This document shows positions 45,581-55,444 of a stretch of 64,000 nucleotides of DNA, in pieces. The DNA is from Candidatus Heimdallarchaeota archaeon (GTDB lineage Archaea > Asgardarchaeota > Heimdallarchaeia > Heimdallarchaeales > Kariarchaeaceae). The stretch spans positions 556,712-620,711 of the forward strand of contig JASBSB010000001.1 in NCBI GenBank assembly GCA_030149205.1, given 5' to 3'. The notes under the pieces were generated by a model that ran no database searches, was not told the origin of the DNA, and saw only the letters and a list, made by a program, of their open reading frames with translations. Each line of letters begins with the position of its first letter. The stretch's first letter is position 1. Made by a program: the position numbers and the translations under genes.

Positions 45581-46804
45581 TCAAAGTTTTGATCCTGGAT
45601 CTACCAATCCAAATATACCTCTAGGTCGAAATATAAGTACGACAATAATCATCAAAAATGGTCCCACATTGCTCCAATCAGCTGAGGGATTCCAGAATAC
45701 AGTATAACTTAAAGGAGATCCAGGAGGAACGTTATTTGCGATTATTCCATTGATCATTATCGTTAAAGTTTGAATTCCTGCGATAATGAAGCCACTAATT
45801 AAAGTTCCCTCGAATGAATCAAAGCCGCCTAAAATAACAACTGCAAAAATTATCAGTAATTGACTAAACCCTGCAAAAGGTACAACTGCTCCACTACTAA
45901 AAAGTAACACACCTCCAAATGCAGTTATTCCACCAGAAATAAACCAAGTCCAGTAGGTGATTGATTGTGTGTTTATACCTGAGATTTCAGATAGATCTTC
46001 ATCATCTGAAGTTGCTCTCATTGAGATACCCAAATATGTCTTTTTGAAGAGGAATTGTAATGTAAGAACCATAATAACCATTGATAATATACTAATGACT
46101 CCAATGTTACTTACGGTCAATGTTTTTGATGACCCAAAAATTCCAAATGTGGTAATATCATTAAAGGGGGATGCCAAAAATGACCCAACTAACGGTACTG
46201 TTAATAAAAAGTTTCCAATACTCAACCAAAAACTTGGTAGGGGCAATACCATTATTACAGGAACTCCCCCACCTGGTAAGAATTGTTGTATTACGTGTCT
46301 AATTATCAAACCAACTCCAATGGAAGCTACCATTAATGAAAGTGGTGTTGCTTTTCTCTTTGCTAGTGGCCCAAATACTAGTAATTCACTTAATATTGCA
46401 ATAAGCCCACCCATTATAAATGCGAAAAATAGGAGGGATAATAAATTATTAAAGAAGAGGTTTAAATTCAGGTCGTTAATCGCTACAACGGTATATAACC
46501 CTACTGTGAGCAACTCTGCATGCGCGAAATTCGCGAATTTCTTAACACGTATACTTAAAGTTAGACCAACACTCACCAAAATGAATTGAGAGGCTTTAAC
46601 CAGGGTAAAATAAACCTGGGCCACGTAATTCTGTCTATATAGATCTACCACAGTCAATAAATAAGAACTTACTAAAATAAAAACTGAAATAATTAAGAGA
46701 GAGTAGATTAGTTCTTTTCTCTTTCTCATTTCTGCGATCGCTTGGTCAATATTCACTTCTTCTGGATATAATAATTCTTCATCTAAATCAATTGCATCTG
46801 TCAT
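45581..46804 (-). CDS. livH: Branched-chain amino-acid ABC transporter permease LivH
   Basis: 407 residues. An acidic N-terminal extension of about 30 residues (DEELLYPEEVNIDQAIAEMR) precedes the first helix. Family motifs: GLTLSIRVKKFANFAHAELL, KATPLSLMVASIGVGLIIRH, the coupling-loop TYLGISMRATSDDEDLSEIS and FAVVILGGFDSFEGTLISGF. AGGTGA lies just before the ATG as ribosome-binding site. It starts 4 bases after the livF stop. Confidence 0.92.
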   Translation of the reverse strand: MTDAIDLDEELLYPEEVNIDQAIAEMRKRKELIYSLLIISVFILVSSYLLTVVDLYRQNYVAQVYFTLVKASQFILVSVGLTLSIRVKKFANFAHAELLTVGLYTVVAINDLNLNLFFNNLLSLLFFAFIMGGLIAILSELLVFGPLAKRKATPLSLMVASIGVGLIIRHVIQQFLPGGGVPVIMVLPLPSFWLSIGNFLLTVPLVGSFLASPFNDITTFGIFGSSKTLTVSNIGVISILSMVIMVLTLQFLFKKTYLGISMRATSDDEDLSEISGINTQSITYWTWFISGGITAFGGVLLFSSGAVVPFAGFSQLLIIFAVVILGGFDSFEGTLISGFIIAGIQTLTIMINGIIANNVPPGSPLSYTVFWNPSADWSNVGPFLMIIVVLIFRPRGIFGLVDPGSKL

Positions 46805-46808
46805 TTGG

Positions 46809-47558
46809 TCACCTCTTTCCTAAAAACATCTCCCCAATTTTCGGATTATGCAGTATATTTTCTGCTTTATCCGAGTGGGCAACTTCACCAGACACAAAAA
46901 CATATGCTCGGTCACTGATTTGCAATGCCCTGGTTGCTCTTTGTTCCACTAATAAAATGCTTAAACCAAGTTTCATTAGAGTTTGAATTTCGTGGAAAAT
47001 CACATCAGCTAAAACAGGAGCTAAAGCTGCACTAGGTTCATCTAACAACAAAATTTTTGGTTCAGACATTAATGCCTTACCAAGCGCTAGCATTTGCCTT
47101 TCTCCTCCAGAAAGTAAAGCGGCACTCTGACCAGTTCTAGATTTAAGCCTTGGAAAAATATCATAAATTTCTTCTACTTTTTTCTTGAAGTTATAAGAAG
47201 GGTCTTTACGTTTCACGAATCCCCCAATTTTCAGATTTTCTTCAACGGTTAACGTTGGAAATACATTAGAAACTTGAGGAACATAACTCAATGGAATCCC
47301 TGATGTTACAATTTGGTAGGGCTTTAGGGAAGTAACATTAAAGTTTTGATTTTCCTTAGGGTCAGCTATACTTATATTTCCTGACCAACAGGGAACAAGC
47401 CCTATGATGGTCTTAACAAAAGTTGACTTACCGCTCCCATTTGGCCCAATTATTGTAACAAGCTCACCTTCCTTTACCTCAACATTGATCCCATGAAGGA
47501 TTTCTAGCTTCCCATAACCACTAACAACATCAGTAGCTTTCAAAATTGTCTCTGCCAT
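46809..47558 (-). CDS. livF: Branched-chain amino-acid ABC transporter ATPase LivF
   Basis: I start at the ATG at 47558 (MAETILKATDVVSGYGKLEI), which matches the usual LivF beginning; an in-frame ATG at 47630 would add 24 atypical residues. Walker A GPNGSGKS, Q-loop SYVPQVSNVFPTLTVEENL, signature LSGGERQML, Walker B ILLLDEPSAALAP and H-region LLVEQRA. First gene of the livF-H-M-G operon, divergent from livK. Confidence 0.92.
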   Translation of the reverse strand: MAETILKATDVVSGYGKLEILHGINVEVKEGELVTIIGPNGSGKSTFVKTIIGLVPCWSGNISIADPKENQNFNVTSLKPYQIVTSGIPLSYVPQVSNVFPTLTVEENLKIGGFVKRKDPSYNFKKKVEEIYDIFPRLKSRTGQSAALLSGGERQMLALGKALMSEPKILLLDEPSAALAPVLADVIFHEIQTLMKLGLSILLVEQRATRALQISDRAYVFVSGEVAHSDKAENILHNPKIGEMFLGKR

Positions 47559-47770
47559 AGTTAAATCTCTTTTTATAAAAGAAGAAGGGGAAGTGGGTTT
47601 ATAACAATTGCTCTTTTCTATGATGTACAATACCTAATTTTGTGTTAAAATAATACGTATAAATTAAAATTTCAACTAAATACAGTAATAATATTTTTAA
47701 GTATCAGCTAAGATATCGTATCAACTTGTTCGATATTGTTAAAGATTTAACATGAACAAGGTGATTTATT

Positions 47771-49162
47771 ATGAACAGAAATCAGAAAATTATCTTAGCG
47801 ATTATAGTATCACTAAGTTTTTTGGTTGTACCGTCCGCAAGCGTTGCACAATTCAATGCCCATGAAACGGTACATCCTCAACAGACTACTATCAAGTTAG
47901 GTGGTCTCTTCCCTCTCTCTGGTAGATTAGCTGGAGGAGGTGTAGAGAGAAGAGCTGCTGCACAGATGGCGATTGATCAAATTAATGCCAATACGTCATT
48001 TTTGAGCAACGTAAAGTTAGAGTTATTGGTTAAAGATACCAAGACTGATCCAGCAACAGGAACTACGGTAGCAAATGAGGCAATCAGTGCAGGAGTAGTT
48101 GGAATTATCGGTGCTGCATCATCTTCAGTATCTAAGGCAATTGCAACTGTAGCAGCCCAGAAAAAGATACCACAAATTTCTTATTCTTCAACCAGTCCTT
48201 CACTCTCAGATAAACAGTTATATCCTTATTTTATGAGAGTTGTGCCTCCAGATTCTCAGCAAGGTAGTGCTTTAGCCCATATCATTCAAAATTTCAAATT
48301 TACTGATATTGCAACAATCTCAACCTCTGATGATTATGGTTTAGGAGGTATAGGTGTTGTAGAAAATGTCTCCAAAACCTTAGGAATAAATGTCGCCACA
48401 AAACAGAGATTTACCCCTGGTGCTGCAGATGTAACCACACAATTACAAGCAATCAAAGATTCTGGAGCAAAGGTCATTGTAATTAATACAGTGATTCAAG
48501 ATGCAATTACTGTCTTTTCTCAGATGTCAAAGGTCGGTATTTCTCCAAAAAATGGATACACATGGTTTGGAACTGATGGACCAACACAAGAAGCAGTCTT
48601 TGCAAATGATACAAAAATCAAAGATGCCCTCCAAGGAATGGTTGGTACAGCTCCGAATAGAGGATCCGGTTCATCCTTTGATGCATTCGTTAACCTTTGG
48701 AAGACTTGTAATGGAAAGACTTCTACTGATTATGCAGGATGTGGAGATACCACACCAAACACCTATGCACCTTTTGCATATGATGCAGTCTATGCATTTG
48801 CACATGCAATTGACAAGATGTTAAAAGCCAACCAAGCAGTTAACGATGGAGCAAAGTTACTTGAGACCTTAAAAGGTCTAAAGTTTCAAGGTGCGACCGG
48901 TCTTATCACTTTTGACAAGAATGGTGATAGAATTGGAGATTACAATGTTCTTAACCTACAAGGAACAGTTTTCAAAGTTGTGGGTATCTATAACTTAAAT
49001 ACTGGACTTAAATTAACTGGTACAATCACATGGGGAACTGGAAATACTGCGGTTCCATCATATGCTAAATTGGGTGGTGCACCTGGTTTTGAACTTCCAA
49101 TGATCGCGTTTGGATTAATAAGTATCATTGCAATTATAAGATTTAGAAAGAGAGAAAACTAG
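47771..49162 (+). CDS. livK: Branched-chain amino-acid ABC transporter substrate-binding protein LivK, C-terminally anchored
   Basis: 463 residues. Signal peptide (IILAIIVSLSFLVVPSASVA), then the periplasmic-binding type I fold: IKLGGLFPLSGRLAGGGVER, AAAQMAIDQINA, GIIGAASSSVSKAIATVAAQ, KIPQISYSSTSPSLSD and YFMRVVPPDSQQ. It ends GGAPGFELPMIAFGLISI plus a basic tail, a PGF-type motif, helix and Arg/Lys pattern like archaeal sorting or anchoring signals. A ribosome-binding GGTGAT lies about 7 bases before the ATG. Transcribed divergently from the permease and ATPase genes across about 210 bases. The stop is TAG. Confidence 0.92.
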   Translation: MNRNQKIILAIIVSLSFLVVPSASVAQFNAHETVHPQQTTIKLGGLFPLSGRLAGGGVERRAAAQMAIDQINANTSFLSNVKLELLVKDTKTDPATGTTVANEAISAGVVGIIGAASSSVSKAIATVAAQKKIPQISYSSTSPSLSDKQLYPYFMRVVPPDSQQGSALAHIIQNFKFTDIATISTSDDYGLGGIGVVENVSKTLGINVATKQRFTPGAADVTTQLQAIKDSGAKVIVINTVIQDAITVFSQMSKVGISPKNGYTWFGTDGPTQEAVFANDTKIKDALQGMVGTAPNRGSGSSFDAFVNLWKTCNGKTSTDYAGCGDTTPNTYAPFAYDAVYAFAHAIDKMLKANQAVNDGAKLLETLKGLKFQGATGLITFDKNGDRIGDYNVLNLQGTVFKVVGIYNLNTGLKLTGTITWGTGNTAVPSYAKLGGAPGFELPMIAFGLISIIAIIRFRKREN

Positions 49163-49223
49163 AATTTTCAACAATCAATACAGAATAAAAAATAAACTTT
49201 AAACTTACAGTTATCTAATCTAC

Positions 49224-50291
49224 TTGTTGAGTTTCTCAAGAATACTAGACAGATCAATAATTGAACTACCAAGATTAATAGATGTAAAACTGGATGCTTT
49301 CCCAGATATCCCAGAGAATTGTGATCGTCTTGGGCTTGATGAGAATGTGAGTCTCTTAACTGGAGAAACAACATACAAGATTGCAGGAAAGTCAGTTGAA
49401 CAGGTTCTCGAGGATTCAGGTAGAAACGTGTCAGTTTATCATGTCAAAGAAGCTACCTTGGAGGAAAGTGAGAGAATTCAGGAATTTTACAAAGATACAA
49501 GCTGTGAGTTCTCGGTCGCTGTTGGAGGGGGACGAGTTATCGATGCTGCGAAATACTCATCGTTTGAGTTTAAAATTCCCTTTGTTTCAGTCCCTACAAT
49601 TGCTTCACATGATGGGATAGCGAGTGCAAGGTCTTCTCTCAGAGGACTGGGATATAAGACCTCTTACCCTGCCCAATCCCCATTGCTAGTTGTGGGTGAT
49701 ATCAGAACACTAAGTCAATCTCCACAAAGATTTACAGTATCTGGTTGTGCTGATGTTATATCCAACAAAACAGCAATTTTAGATTGGGAGCTTTCCAATA
49801 GAATAACAGGAGAACATATCTCTGCTTATGCTTCAAGTTTGGCAGAAATCTCAGCTCTTTCCATGATTAAAGCAAGAAAGGAGATAGCGAAGGACAGAGT
49901 AAAAGGAGCTTACCACGTTTTCAAAGGGCTTATTACCAGTTCAATGGCAATGTGTATTGAGGGTTCTTCGAGACCAGCAAGTGGTGCAGAACACCTAATT
50001 GCACACAGCCTTGAGCAAAGGTTAGAGACAATTGCATTACATGGAGAATTGGTTGGTGCTATGTCTATATTTTCAATGTATTTGCACGGAGGAGACTGGA
50101 AAGAGATAAAAGCTACACTTGAAGTGTTGGGGGCACCTACATCAGCCACTCAATTAGGTATAGAAGATAGAGTACTAATAGAGGCAATTTTATCTGCACA
50201 ATCAATTCGACCTGAAAGATACACAATATTGTCTAGTGGGGTCACAGAAAAAGCGGTGGTTAGGGCATTAACAGATACTGGACTAATTTAG
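49224..50291 (+). CDS. egsA: sn-Glycerol-1-phosphate dehydrogenase
   Basis: 355 residues. FSVAVGGGRVIDAAKYSS (NAD-binding Gly motif), FVSVPTIASHDGIASARSSL, VSGCADVISNKTAILDWELS (metal Asp), SRPASGAEHLIAHSLEQ and ALHGELVGAMS (metal His residues) are the G1PDH signature. It reduces dihydroxyacetone phosphate to sn-glycerol-1-phosphate, setting the archaeal lipid stereochemistry. The start is TTG, with TTG TTG in tandem at 49224 and 49227. Its 3' end overlaps the convergent DUF2203-like gene by 9 bases. Confidence 0.92.
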   Translation: MLSFSRILDRSIIELPRLIDVKLDAFPDIPENCDRLGLDENVSLLTGETTYKIAGKSVEQVLEDSGRNVSVYHVKEATLEESERIQEFYKDTSCEFSVAVGGGRVIDAAKYSSFEFKIPFVSVPTIASHDGIASARSSLRGLGYKTSYPAQSPLLVVGDIRTLSQSPQRFTVSGCADVISNKTAILDWELSNRITGEHISAYASSLAEISALSMIKARKEIAKDRVKGAYHVFKGLITSSMAMCIEGSSRPASGAEHLIAHSLEQRLETIALHGELVGAMSIFSMYLHGGDWKEIKATLEVLGAPTSATQLGIEDRVLIEAILSAQSIRPERYTILSSGVTEKAVVRALTDTGLI

Positions 50292-50654
50292 GCAGAATGG
50301 CTTTCTCTCATTACACGATTTACCCATAGGATGTGTCATCTGAATACCACATTCTGAAAGTTTGTAACACACATAGATTGGTAAATAGTTGTGAATTGTA
50401 ATAAAATCCACAATTCCAATTTTCCAATCAGTGATAATTGCGTTATTTCGTAAAAGTTCAATTTTAATCTCATTCATTTGTATATGTAGACGATTGGAGA
50501 ACTCATTGTCAATTATACGATCTTGAAATGAGTGGTATAGATCTACAGCCTGTCTAAGGAGGGGGATAACATTAATTATTGCGAGTTGAATCTCTTGAAA
50601 GGAAAGTGCTTTAATCGGAAAATTCTCCGTGCTTACAAGCTCCTCAATCATCAT
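50283..50654 (-). CDS. DUF2203-like protein
   Basis: 123 residues: FQEIQLAIINVIPLLRQAVD at the start, a helical middle, then WKIGIVDFITIH, YVCYKLSECGIQMTHPMG and an ERKPF end. This follows the DUF2203 pattern (helical lead, GLVDFP, vylCW..gE..i.yWH, R.pl), though the Trp positions are replaced. Function unknown. A convergent 9-base overlap with egsA. Confidence 0.6.
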   Translation of the reverse strand: MMIEELVSTENFPIKALSFQEIQLAIINVIPLLRQAVDLYHSFQDRIIDNEFSNRLHIQMNEIKIELLRNNAIITDWKIGIVDFITIHNYLPIYVCYKLSECGIQMTHPMGKSCNERKPFCLN

Positions 50655-50776
50655 AGTCTATACCTTCTAGTTGTTTATAATCTTTTTAGTTTTTCTTACC
50701 TTAATATTCTTCGAACTTTTCGTACAGCAACCCGAGTCATTAATAACCTGCAATTCAATTAAAAAATAAGAATTGT

Positions 50777-51535
50777 ATGACGACAACTGGTACTGGAATG
50801 AAGCAAGCTCCAATCGAATTTATCACCAATGGAGCAGATTTGAGTGGAACAACGCTCATTACTGGATTTTATGGGATAGGAAAGATCGGATTTATTTCAG
50901 TTAACCATCTAATTCAAAAACTTGGGGCTGAAAAAATTGGGTTTGTTTTGTCTGAATACCTGCCACCATTTATTTCTGTTAAATCTGACAATCTGGTGTT
51001 ACCCTTTGAGATCTATAAGAAAAATAATTTAGTGTTTCTGGTAACTTTCTTTGAACCCTATAAATATGAACATAGAAACTTTGCTAAGGCGGTCGTGGAC
51101 TGGATGAAGTCAAATCATATGGAGAGTCTTATCTTGATTGGTGGATTAGACTCCAGATTGCGAACTGACCCAGAAATTATTGCAAAAGCAGTGTATACCA
51201 GTTCTTACAAAAGTAATTATCCAACAAATAATATCCCCGTGTTAGATGAGGGGCTTTATGTCACGGGGCCCTTGGCGTTGATAATGATGTACTGTGAAAT
51301 TTTTGATTTGCCAGCTATGGGGGTGTTACCCTACGCCGAAAGATCCAGACCTGACCCAATTGGAGCAAGTCATGCAGTTGAGGTAGTCAATGACCTACTA
51401 AATTTAGAGTGTGGAGTACAAGAACTTGTTGCTGAAGCAGAGAATATTGAAAAAGAGATACAATCAATGATGGATGTGTCAGAAAATGCTGAGGATGATG
51501 AACAGGTGCCAGCTGATAAAGGGATGTTTCTTTAG
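50777..51535 (+). CDS. PAC2-family proteasome assembly chaperone-like protein
   Basis: 252 residues with the PAC2 core: LITGFYGIGKIGFISVNHLI, a conserved central ESLILIGGLDSRLR and GPLALIMMYCEIFDLPAMGV before an acidic helical C-terminus. Archaeal members (PbaA/PbaB) are implicated in proteasome core assembly. The fold is related to purine nucleoside phosphorylase. No proteasome subunit is in the window. Confidence 0.82.
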   Translation: MTTTGTGMKQAPIEFITNGADLSGTTLITGFYGIGKIGFISVNHLIQKLGAEKIGFVLSEYLPPFISVKSDNLVLPFEIYKKNNLVFLVTFFEPYKYEHRNFAKAVVDWMKSNHMESLILIGGLDSRLRTDPEIIAKAVYTSSYKSNYPTNNIPVLDEGLYVTGPLALIMMYCEIFDLPAMGVLPYAERSRPDPIGASHAVEVVNDLLNLECGVQELVAEAENIEKEIQSMMDVSENAEDDEQVPADKGMFL

Positions 51536-51601
51536 AATCTTCAACTGAAGTCAAAATAAGGATGCAACAGGTTTAAAGCAGGGAACACCTAGATATATTT
51601 A

Positions 51602-52750
51602 TTGAATAATGAAGAAAAGATACGGCAGATCCACATTTACAAACAATATCTTGATTATCGTGAAAATGATCCTTTAAAGTTGGTTAAAGAGTTAGGCTGG
51701 ATTCAGATTGATACGATCGCCGTGATTTCAAGGTCTCAAGATTTGGTACTTCACTCTAGAGCTCCAAATTATTCAGAAGAGGAGATCTGGAAATTTCTAA
51801 AGAAGGGGAAAATCTTTGAAGGATTTGCTCATGCTAAGTCGCTGATACATTCTGATTATTTTCCCTTCTATTACAGTGAAGCTTTAGAAAGAAGAAAAAG
51901 ACAAAAATTTTTGAAGAAGAATAATGCTTGGCTTGAAAAAGTATTAGATCATCTAGAGGGATTCGAAAGTTTTTCAACTGTTGATATTCCACTCCCAGAA
52001 GGTGTTAAAAATAAAAGAGGGAGGTGGAACTCCACTCAGAAGGGCTTATTAAATTTATTAAACCATAATGGATACATATTGGCTACATCGAGGGATTCTT
52101 TTAATAAACCATTGTATAGTCTCTCTGAGAGGGTTCTTAAAATCTCAGATGATCTCCCAAGTGGTTTGGATACCTTTTGGTTTAAGATTAATTCTACTTT
52201 AAATGCCACAGGATATGCGTCCAAAAATAGGTTATTGGGTTATTATTATTTAAAAAGATTCAAAATTAATGGTAAAACTTATGACCCTATGAAATTAATT
52301 GAAACACGAGTAAAAGAGGGAACGATCAAGATGGTCTTAGTAAATGGGGTTAAATATTATTACAAACCTGAGATTGAAGACCTCGATTTGGAGGGTTTTA
52401 AAGGTGTAAGATTTCTATCACCATTCGACAACCTTCTCTGGTCTCGGGAAGCTCTTCTTGAACAGTTTGGGTTCAAGTATGTGTTAGAATGTTACCTTCC
52501 AGTAGCAAAAAGAAGTTATGGTTTTTTCAATTTGCCAATTTTGTATATGTCTGATTTTGTGGGAAGAGTTGATATGAAACTAGACAGAAAAACTGGGATA
52601 ATGAAATTTAATTCCTGGCATTGGCATCCCAAACCTAAGGAGAAACTATTTTGGGAGGAGTTGAATATAACATTAAATAATTTTTTACAGTTTCATAACA
52701 CCACGGAAATTAAAGGACCTATAGATAATCGAATTGAGATAAACCTATAA
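51602..52750 (+). CDS. YcaQ-like winged-helix protein (HTH_42 family)
   Basis: 382 residues from a TTG start. LVKELGWIQIDTIAVISRSQ, DLVLHSRAPNYSEEEI, GKIFEGFAHAKSLIH and FLSPFDNLLWSREALLEQFG are the conserved blocks of the YcaQ family, bacterial members of which unhook DNA interstrand crosslinks as glycosylases. The QxD/E motif expected for the catalytic site fits the IQIDT block. The helix-turn-helix at about 140-180 (STQKGLLNLLNHNGYILATS) supports DNA binding. DNA repair is the likely role by homology, not proven. Confidence 0.75.
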   Translation: MNNEEKIRQIHIYKQYLDYRENDPLKLVKELGWIQIDTIAVISRSQDLVLHSRAPNYSEEEIWKFLKKGKIFEGFAHAKSLIHSDYFPFYYSEALERRKRQKFLKKNNAWLEKVLDHLEGFESFSTVDIPLPEGVKNKRGRWNSTQKGLLNLLNHNGYILATSRDSFNKPLYSLSERVLKISDDLPSGLDTFWFKINSTLNATGYASKNRLLGYYYLKRFKINGKTYDPMKLIETRVKEGTIKMVLVNGVKYYYKPEIEDLDLEGFKGVRFLSPFDNLLWSREALLEQFGFKYVLECYLPVAKRSYGFFNLPILYMSDFVGRVDMKLDRKTGIMKFNSWHWHPKPKEKLFWEELNITLNNFLQFHNTTEIKGPIDNRIEINL

Positions 52751-52794
52751 ATCAACCGATTAACCAAAGCTTTATTCATAAAATATTACTTGAT

Positions 52795-53796
52795 TTAAAT
52801 TTCACCCTTAAGATACTTGCTGTAATTCACCCGTGAATAGATCGGGTGATGTTTGGGCTCATTATCCATGATTTCCTCAATCTGTGATACAACATCATGA
52901 CTTAGTACTATATCTCCAGCAATCACATTTTCTTCAACCTGTTCAGGCTTACTTGCTCCTGTGATCAATGAACTGATCTGAGGTCGAGTAAGTGCCCATG
53001 CAAGTGATAATTGTGTTAGGGTAATATCATTTTCCTTTGCGATTGGTTCCAACAGCTTTAGCTTTGAAATAATCTCATCATTTAACTCTCTGTCAGCTAA
53101 CTGCATATATTTTGCATGTCTTGAATCTTCAGGAATCCCATCATTGTATTTCCCTGAAAGGATACCCTGAGCGAGTGGAGACCATACAGTTATCCCCAAT
53201 CCAAGTCCATCAACAGAGTAAAACAGTTCATTCTCAATGTGTCGATCAAGCAAATTATACCTTGGCTGTTCAACAGAAGGCGGTCGTAACCCTAATTCTT
53301 TAGCCACACCATATGCTCGCTCTATTTCAGATGCGAACCACGTACTTGTACCCCAATAATTTATCAAACCCTCCTCAATTAAATCATTCATCACTCTAAC
53401 TGTTTCTTCAAGGGGGGTGTGATAATCGTATCTGTGACAGAAGTAAATATCCAAGTAATCAGTTTTCAGTCTTTCGAGAGACTTTACAATAGATTCTCTA
53501 ATGTGCTTTTGTGAGAGACCTTGATTGTTTGGGTTGTCACTCATCTGTCCGAAAACCTTAGAGCTAATAACTAAGTCAGATCTCTCATAATCTTTAATAA
53601 AGGTTCCAACAACCTTTTCTGATTCGCCCTTATTATAAACATCAGCAACATCAATAAAATTCACACCTGATTCTACAGCAACTTTGAGGGATTTAAGTGA
53701 TGCAGAATCTTCAATGTTCATCCCAAAGGTAAGCCAACCACCAATACTGATTGTAGATACCTTTGTCCCATATTTTCCGAGTTTACGATACTTCAT
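52795..53796 (-). CDS. Aldo/keto reductase
   Basis: 333 residues. The catalytic tetrad is visible: Asp in FIDVADVYNKGESEKVVG, Tyr in the same block, Lys in VISSKVFGQ and His in IYFCHRYDYHTPLEETVRV. The NADPH end TVWSPLAQGILSGKYNDG and ITGASKPEQVEEN match the Kv-beta/YghZ-like subgroup. The substrate is unknown. It stands alone. Confidence 0.87.
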   Translation of the reverse strand: MKYRKLGKYGTKVSTISIGGWLTFGMNIEDSASLKSLKVAVESGVNFIDVADVYNKGESEKVVGTFIKDYERSDLVISSKVFGQMSDNPNNQGLSQKHIRESIVKSLERLKTDYLDIYFCHRYDYHTPLEETVRVMNDLIEEGLINYWGTSTWFASEIERAYGVAKELGLRPPSVEQPRYNLLDRHIENELFYSVDGLGLGITVWSPLAQGILSGKYNDGIPEDSRHAKYMQLADRELNDEIISKLKLLEPIAKENDITLTQLSLAWALTRPQISSLITGASKPEQVEENVIAGDIVLSHDVVSQIEEIMDNEPKHHPIYSRVNYSKYLKGEI

Positions 53797-53856
53797 AGAA
53801 TTTAGATTTGGTCTAATTATATATATTTGTAGCTTGTACTAAAAGGCAAAATTAAC

Positions 53857-54558
53857 TTATTGCTCAAGATCTTCCTCAGTAAAATGTTCTGTGAAAATAA
53901 CCTCTTCAAACAGATTGATCAGATTTCTAAGGTCTCTTGCAATATTTTTCTTGGCAAATTGAATGTATTCAAAAAATAGTACTCGTTTGGGAAGTTCTAT
54001 TATGATTTTTTCTCCCTTCAATTCAATATTAGAGTCAGCAAGATTTTGACCAGGTAATCTCCTGTTTATCAATGATTGGATCTTATGAAGCTCATCATTG
54101 ATTACTTCCTTAATCTCAACCTCGTATATTAGGTCTTCACCAGCTAGTTTATGATTGAAATCTACTCTGACTCTTCCAGGACTAACAGAAATGATCTTCC
54201 CCTCTTGCTCACCTAGGGTAACCCATTCACCCTGCTGTGGGTTGAGTTGAATTTTTTGAAACTCTCGACGAGGGACCAGTCTTATTTTTGAGGGGTCTCT
54301 TTGACCAAACCCATGTTGGAAAGGTACTTCAATTACGACCTTATCGTTTTGCTTTGCTCCAATCAGTTTTTCCTCAACTTGTTTTGGCACCCATTTTTTT
54401 CCAATCACAATCAATTCAGGTTCGTAGGAGATGAATTCAGAATACAGACCATTTTCTTTAGCAATTGTCTCTCTGGTTGTTTTAAAAACGGATCTGTCTG
54501 TCTTTTTCATTGCAACATAATCTATTTTTACGAATGAACCTTCATTGATATCCAACAT
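53857..54558 (-). CDS. FKBP-type peptidyl-prolyl isomerase (SlyD-like)
   Basis: 233 residues. N-terminal FKBP strand GSFVKIDYVAMKKTDRSVFK, then PELIVIGKKWVPKQVEEKLI (insert-in-flap start), an IF-domain-like middle (KVVIEVPFQHGFGQRDPSKI, GEWVTLGEQEGKIISVS) and the closing VRVDFNHKLAGEDLIYEVEI. A further C-terminal region of about 75 residues is typical of long archaeal FKBPs. It assists folding of nascent proteins. Confidence 0.85.
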   Translation of the reverse strand: MLDINEGSFVKIDYVAMKKTDRSVFKTTRETIAKENGLYSEFISYEPELIVIGKKWVPKQVEEKLIGAKQNDKVVIEVPFQHGFGQRDPSKIRLVPRREFQKIQLNPQQGEWVTLGEQEGKIISVSPGRVRVDFNHKLAGEDLIYEVEIKEVINDELHKIQSLINRRLPGQNLADSNIELKGEKIIIELPKRVLFFEYIQFAKKNIARDLRNLINLFEEVIFTEHFTEEDLEQ

Positions 54559-54702
54559 TCTTAATAAATGTATAATTTCATGGAATTAAAGCCTTTAGTT
54601 AATGTTTAAGTAAATACACACTACAAAGAAATTGTTCATATTTTATAGTAACTATTCAGTCCTTTGGAAAAACGTTAATATGATGTATACAAATTATGAA
54701 TT

Positions 54703-55365
54703 ATGACAGTCCATTTCGATTGTAATTTCTCTGAGCTAAAAAAAATGCAAGTTGGTGACTCCAAGGGTCATGGAATTGGTAATCCTATTGATTTTGCATT
54801 CACTAAAGACTATAAAATCTCTAAATTTATTATTGGGGGTTCAATGTTTGAAGAATTAGCTGAAAAAATTGGGCTCAAAAAAGATGATGACCCTGTAGTT
54901 TCTTTAGATTTAATTAAAGATATAAAAGGAAATAAAATAATTTTAAAGGATGAAAGCAAAGACTTGCCTCACAAATTGCAAACCAGTAGTTTTTCTGATA
55001 AGGAGAGCCTTTTCTCTAAGTATCGAAACTTACCCGTTTTTACAAAAAATGGTGAAAAGGTTGGAAGAGTGATGGATGCTGTCCTCCATGTAGACAATGG
55101 AATTTCATTCATAATTGGTGATTCAGCATTTGTTGAGTTTGCAGAAAAAATTGGGTTAACCCCAGACGTAGATTTTATGTTTACTCCAAAAGAAATTTCA
55201 AAAATGGATTCTAAAGGGATTCATCTTAACGAAACAAAGGAAGGATTACAGGAACTCCTTAATGGAATTGATATAAACAAAGCATTAATGTCCAAGCAAG
55301 CCAGTAAGGTTGCCAGTGACCAATTAATGAATATGAGATATTATTATTTCCCTAAGTACGCGTAA
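54703..55365 (+). CDS. Tandem PRC-barrel-like protein
   Basis: 220 residues. Two similar halves each carry a Gly-Asp-Val/Ile strand, a K-FIIGGSMFEELAEKIGLKK or SFIIGDSAFVEFAEKIGL segment and a following strand. NGEKVGRVMDAVLH is a typical PRC-barrel stretch. PRC barrels occur in RNA-processing (RimM) and photosystem-related proteins. The role here is unknown. The 197-residue protein at 57581-58174 has the same layout and the FIEELLEEI-type segment, so they are probably paralogs. Confidence 0.65.
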   Translation: MTVHFDCNFSELKKMQVGDSKGHGIGNPIDFAFTKDYKISKFIIGGSMFEELAEKIGLKKDDDPVVSLDLIKDIKGNKIILKDESKDLPHKLQTSSFSDKESLFSKYRNLPVFTKNGEKVGRVMDAVLHVDNGISFIIGDSAFVEFAEKIGLTPDVDFMFTPKEISKMDSKGIHLNETKEGLQELLNGIDINKALMSKQASKVASDQLMNMRYYYFPKYA

Positions 55366-55444
55366 TATAAAAATAAAGATTGCACCAAACAATTTAACTG
55401 AGGTAATTCAAAAGACTTGAAAACTAGGTAGATAATCACAAGCT

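Noticed and set aside
45957..46589. 210-codon plus-strand frame
   Set aside because: It is fully antisense to livH, which has clear family motifs and operon spacing.
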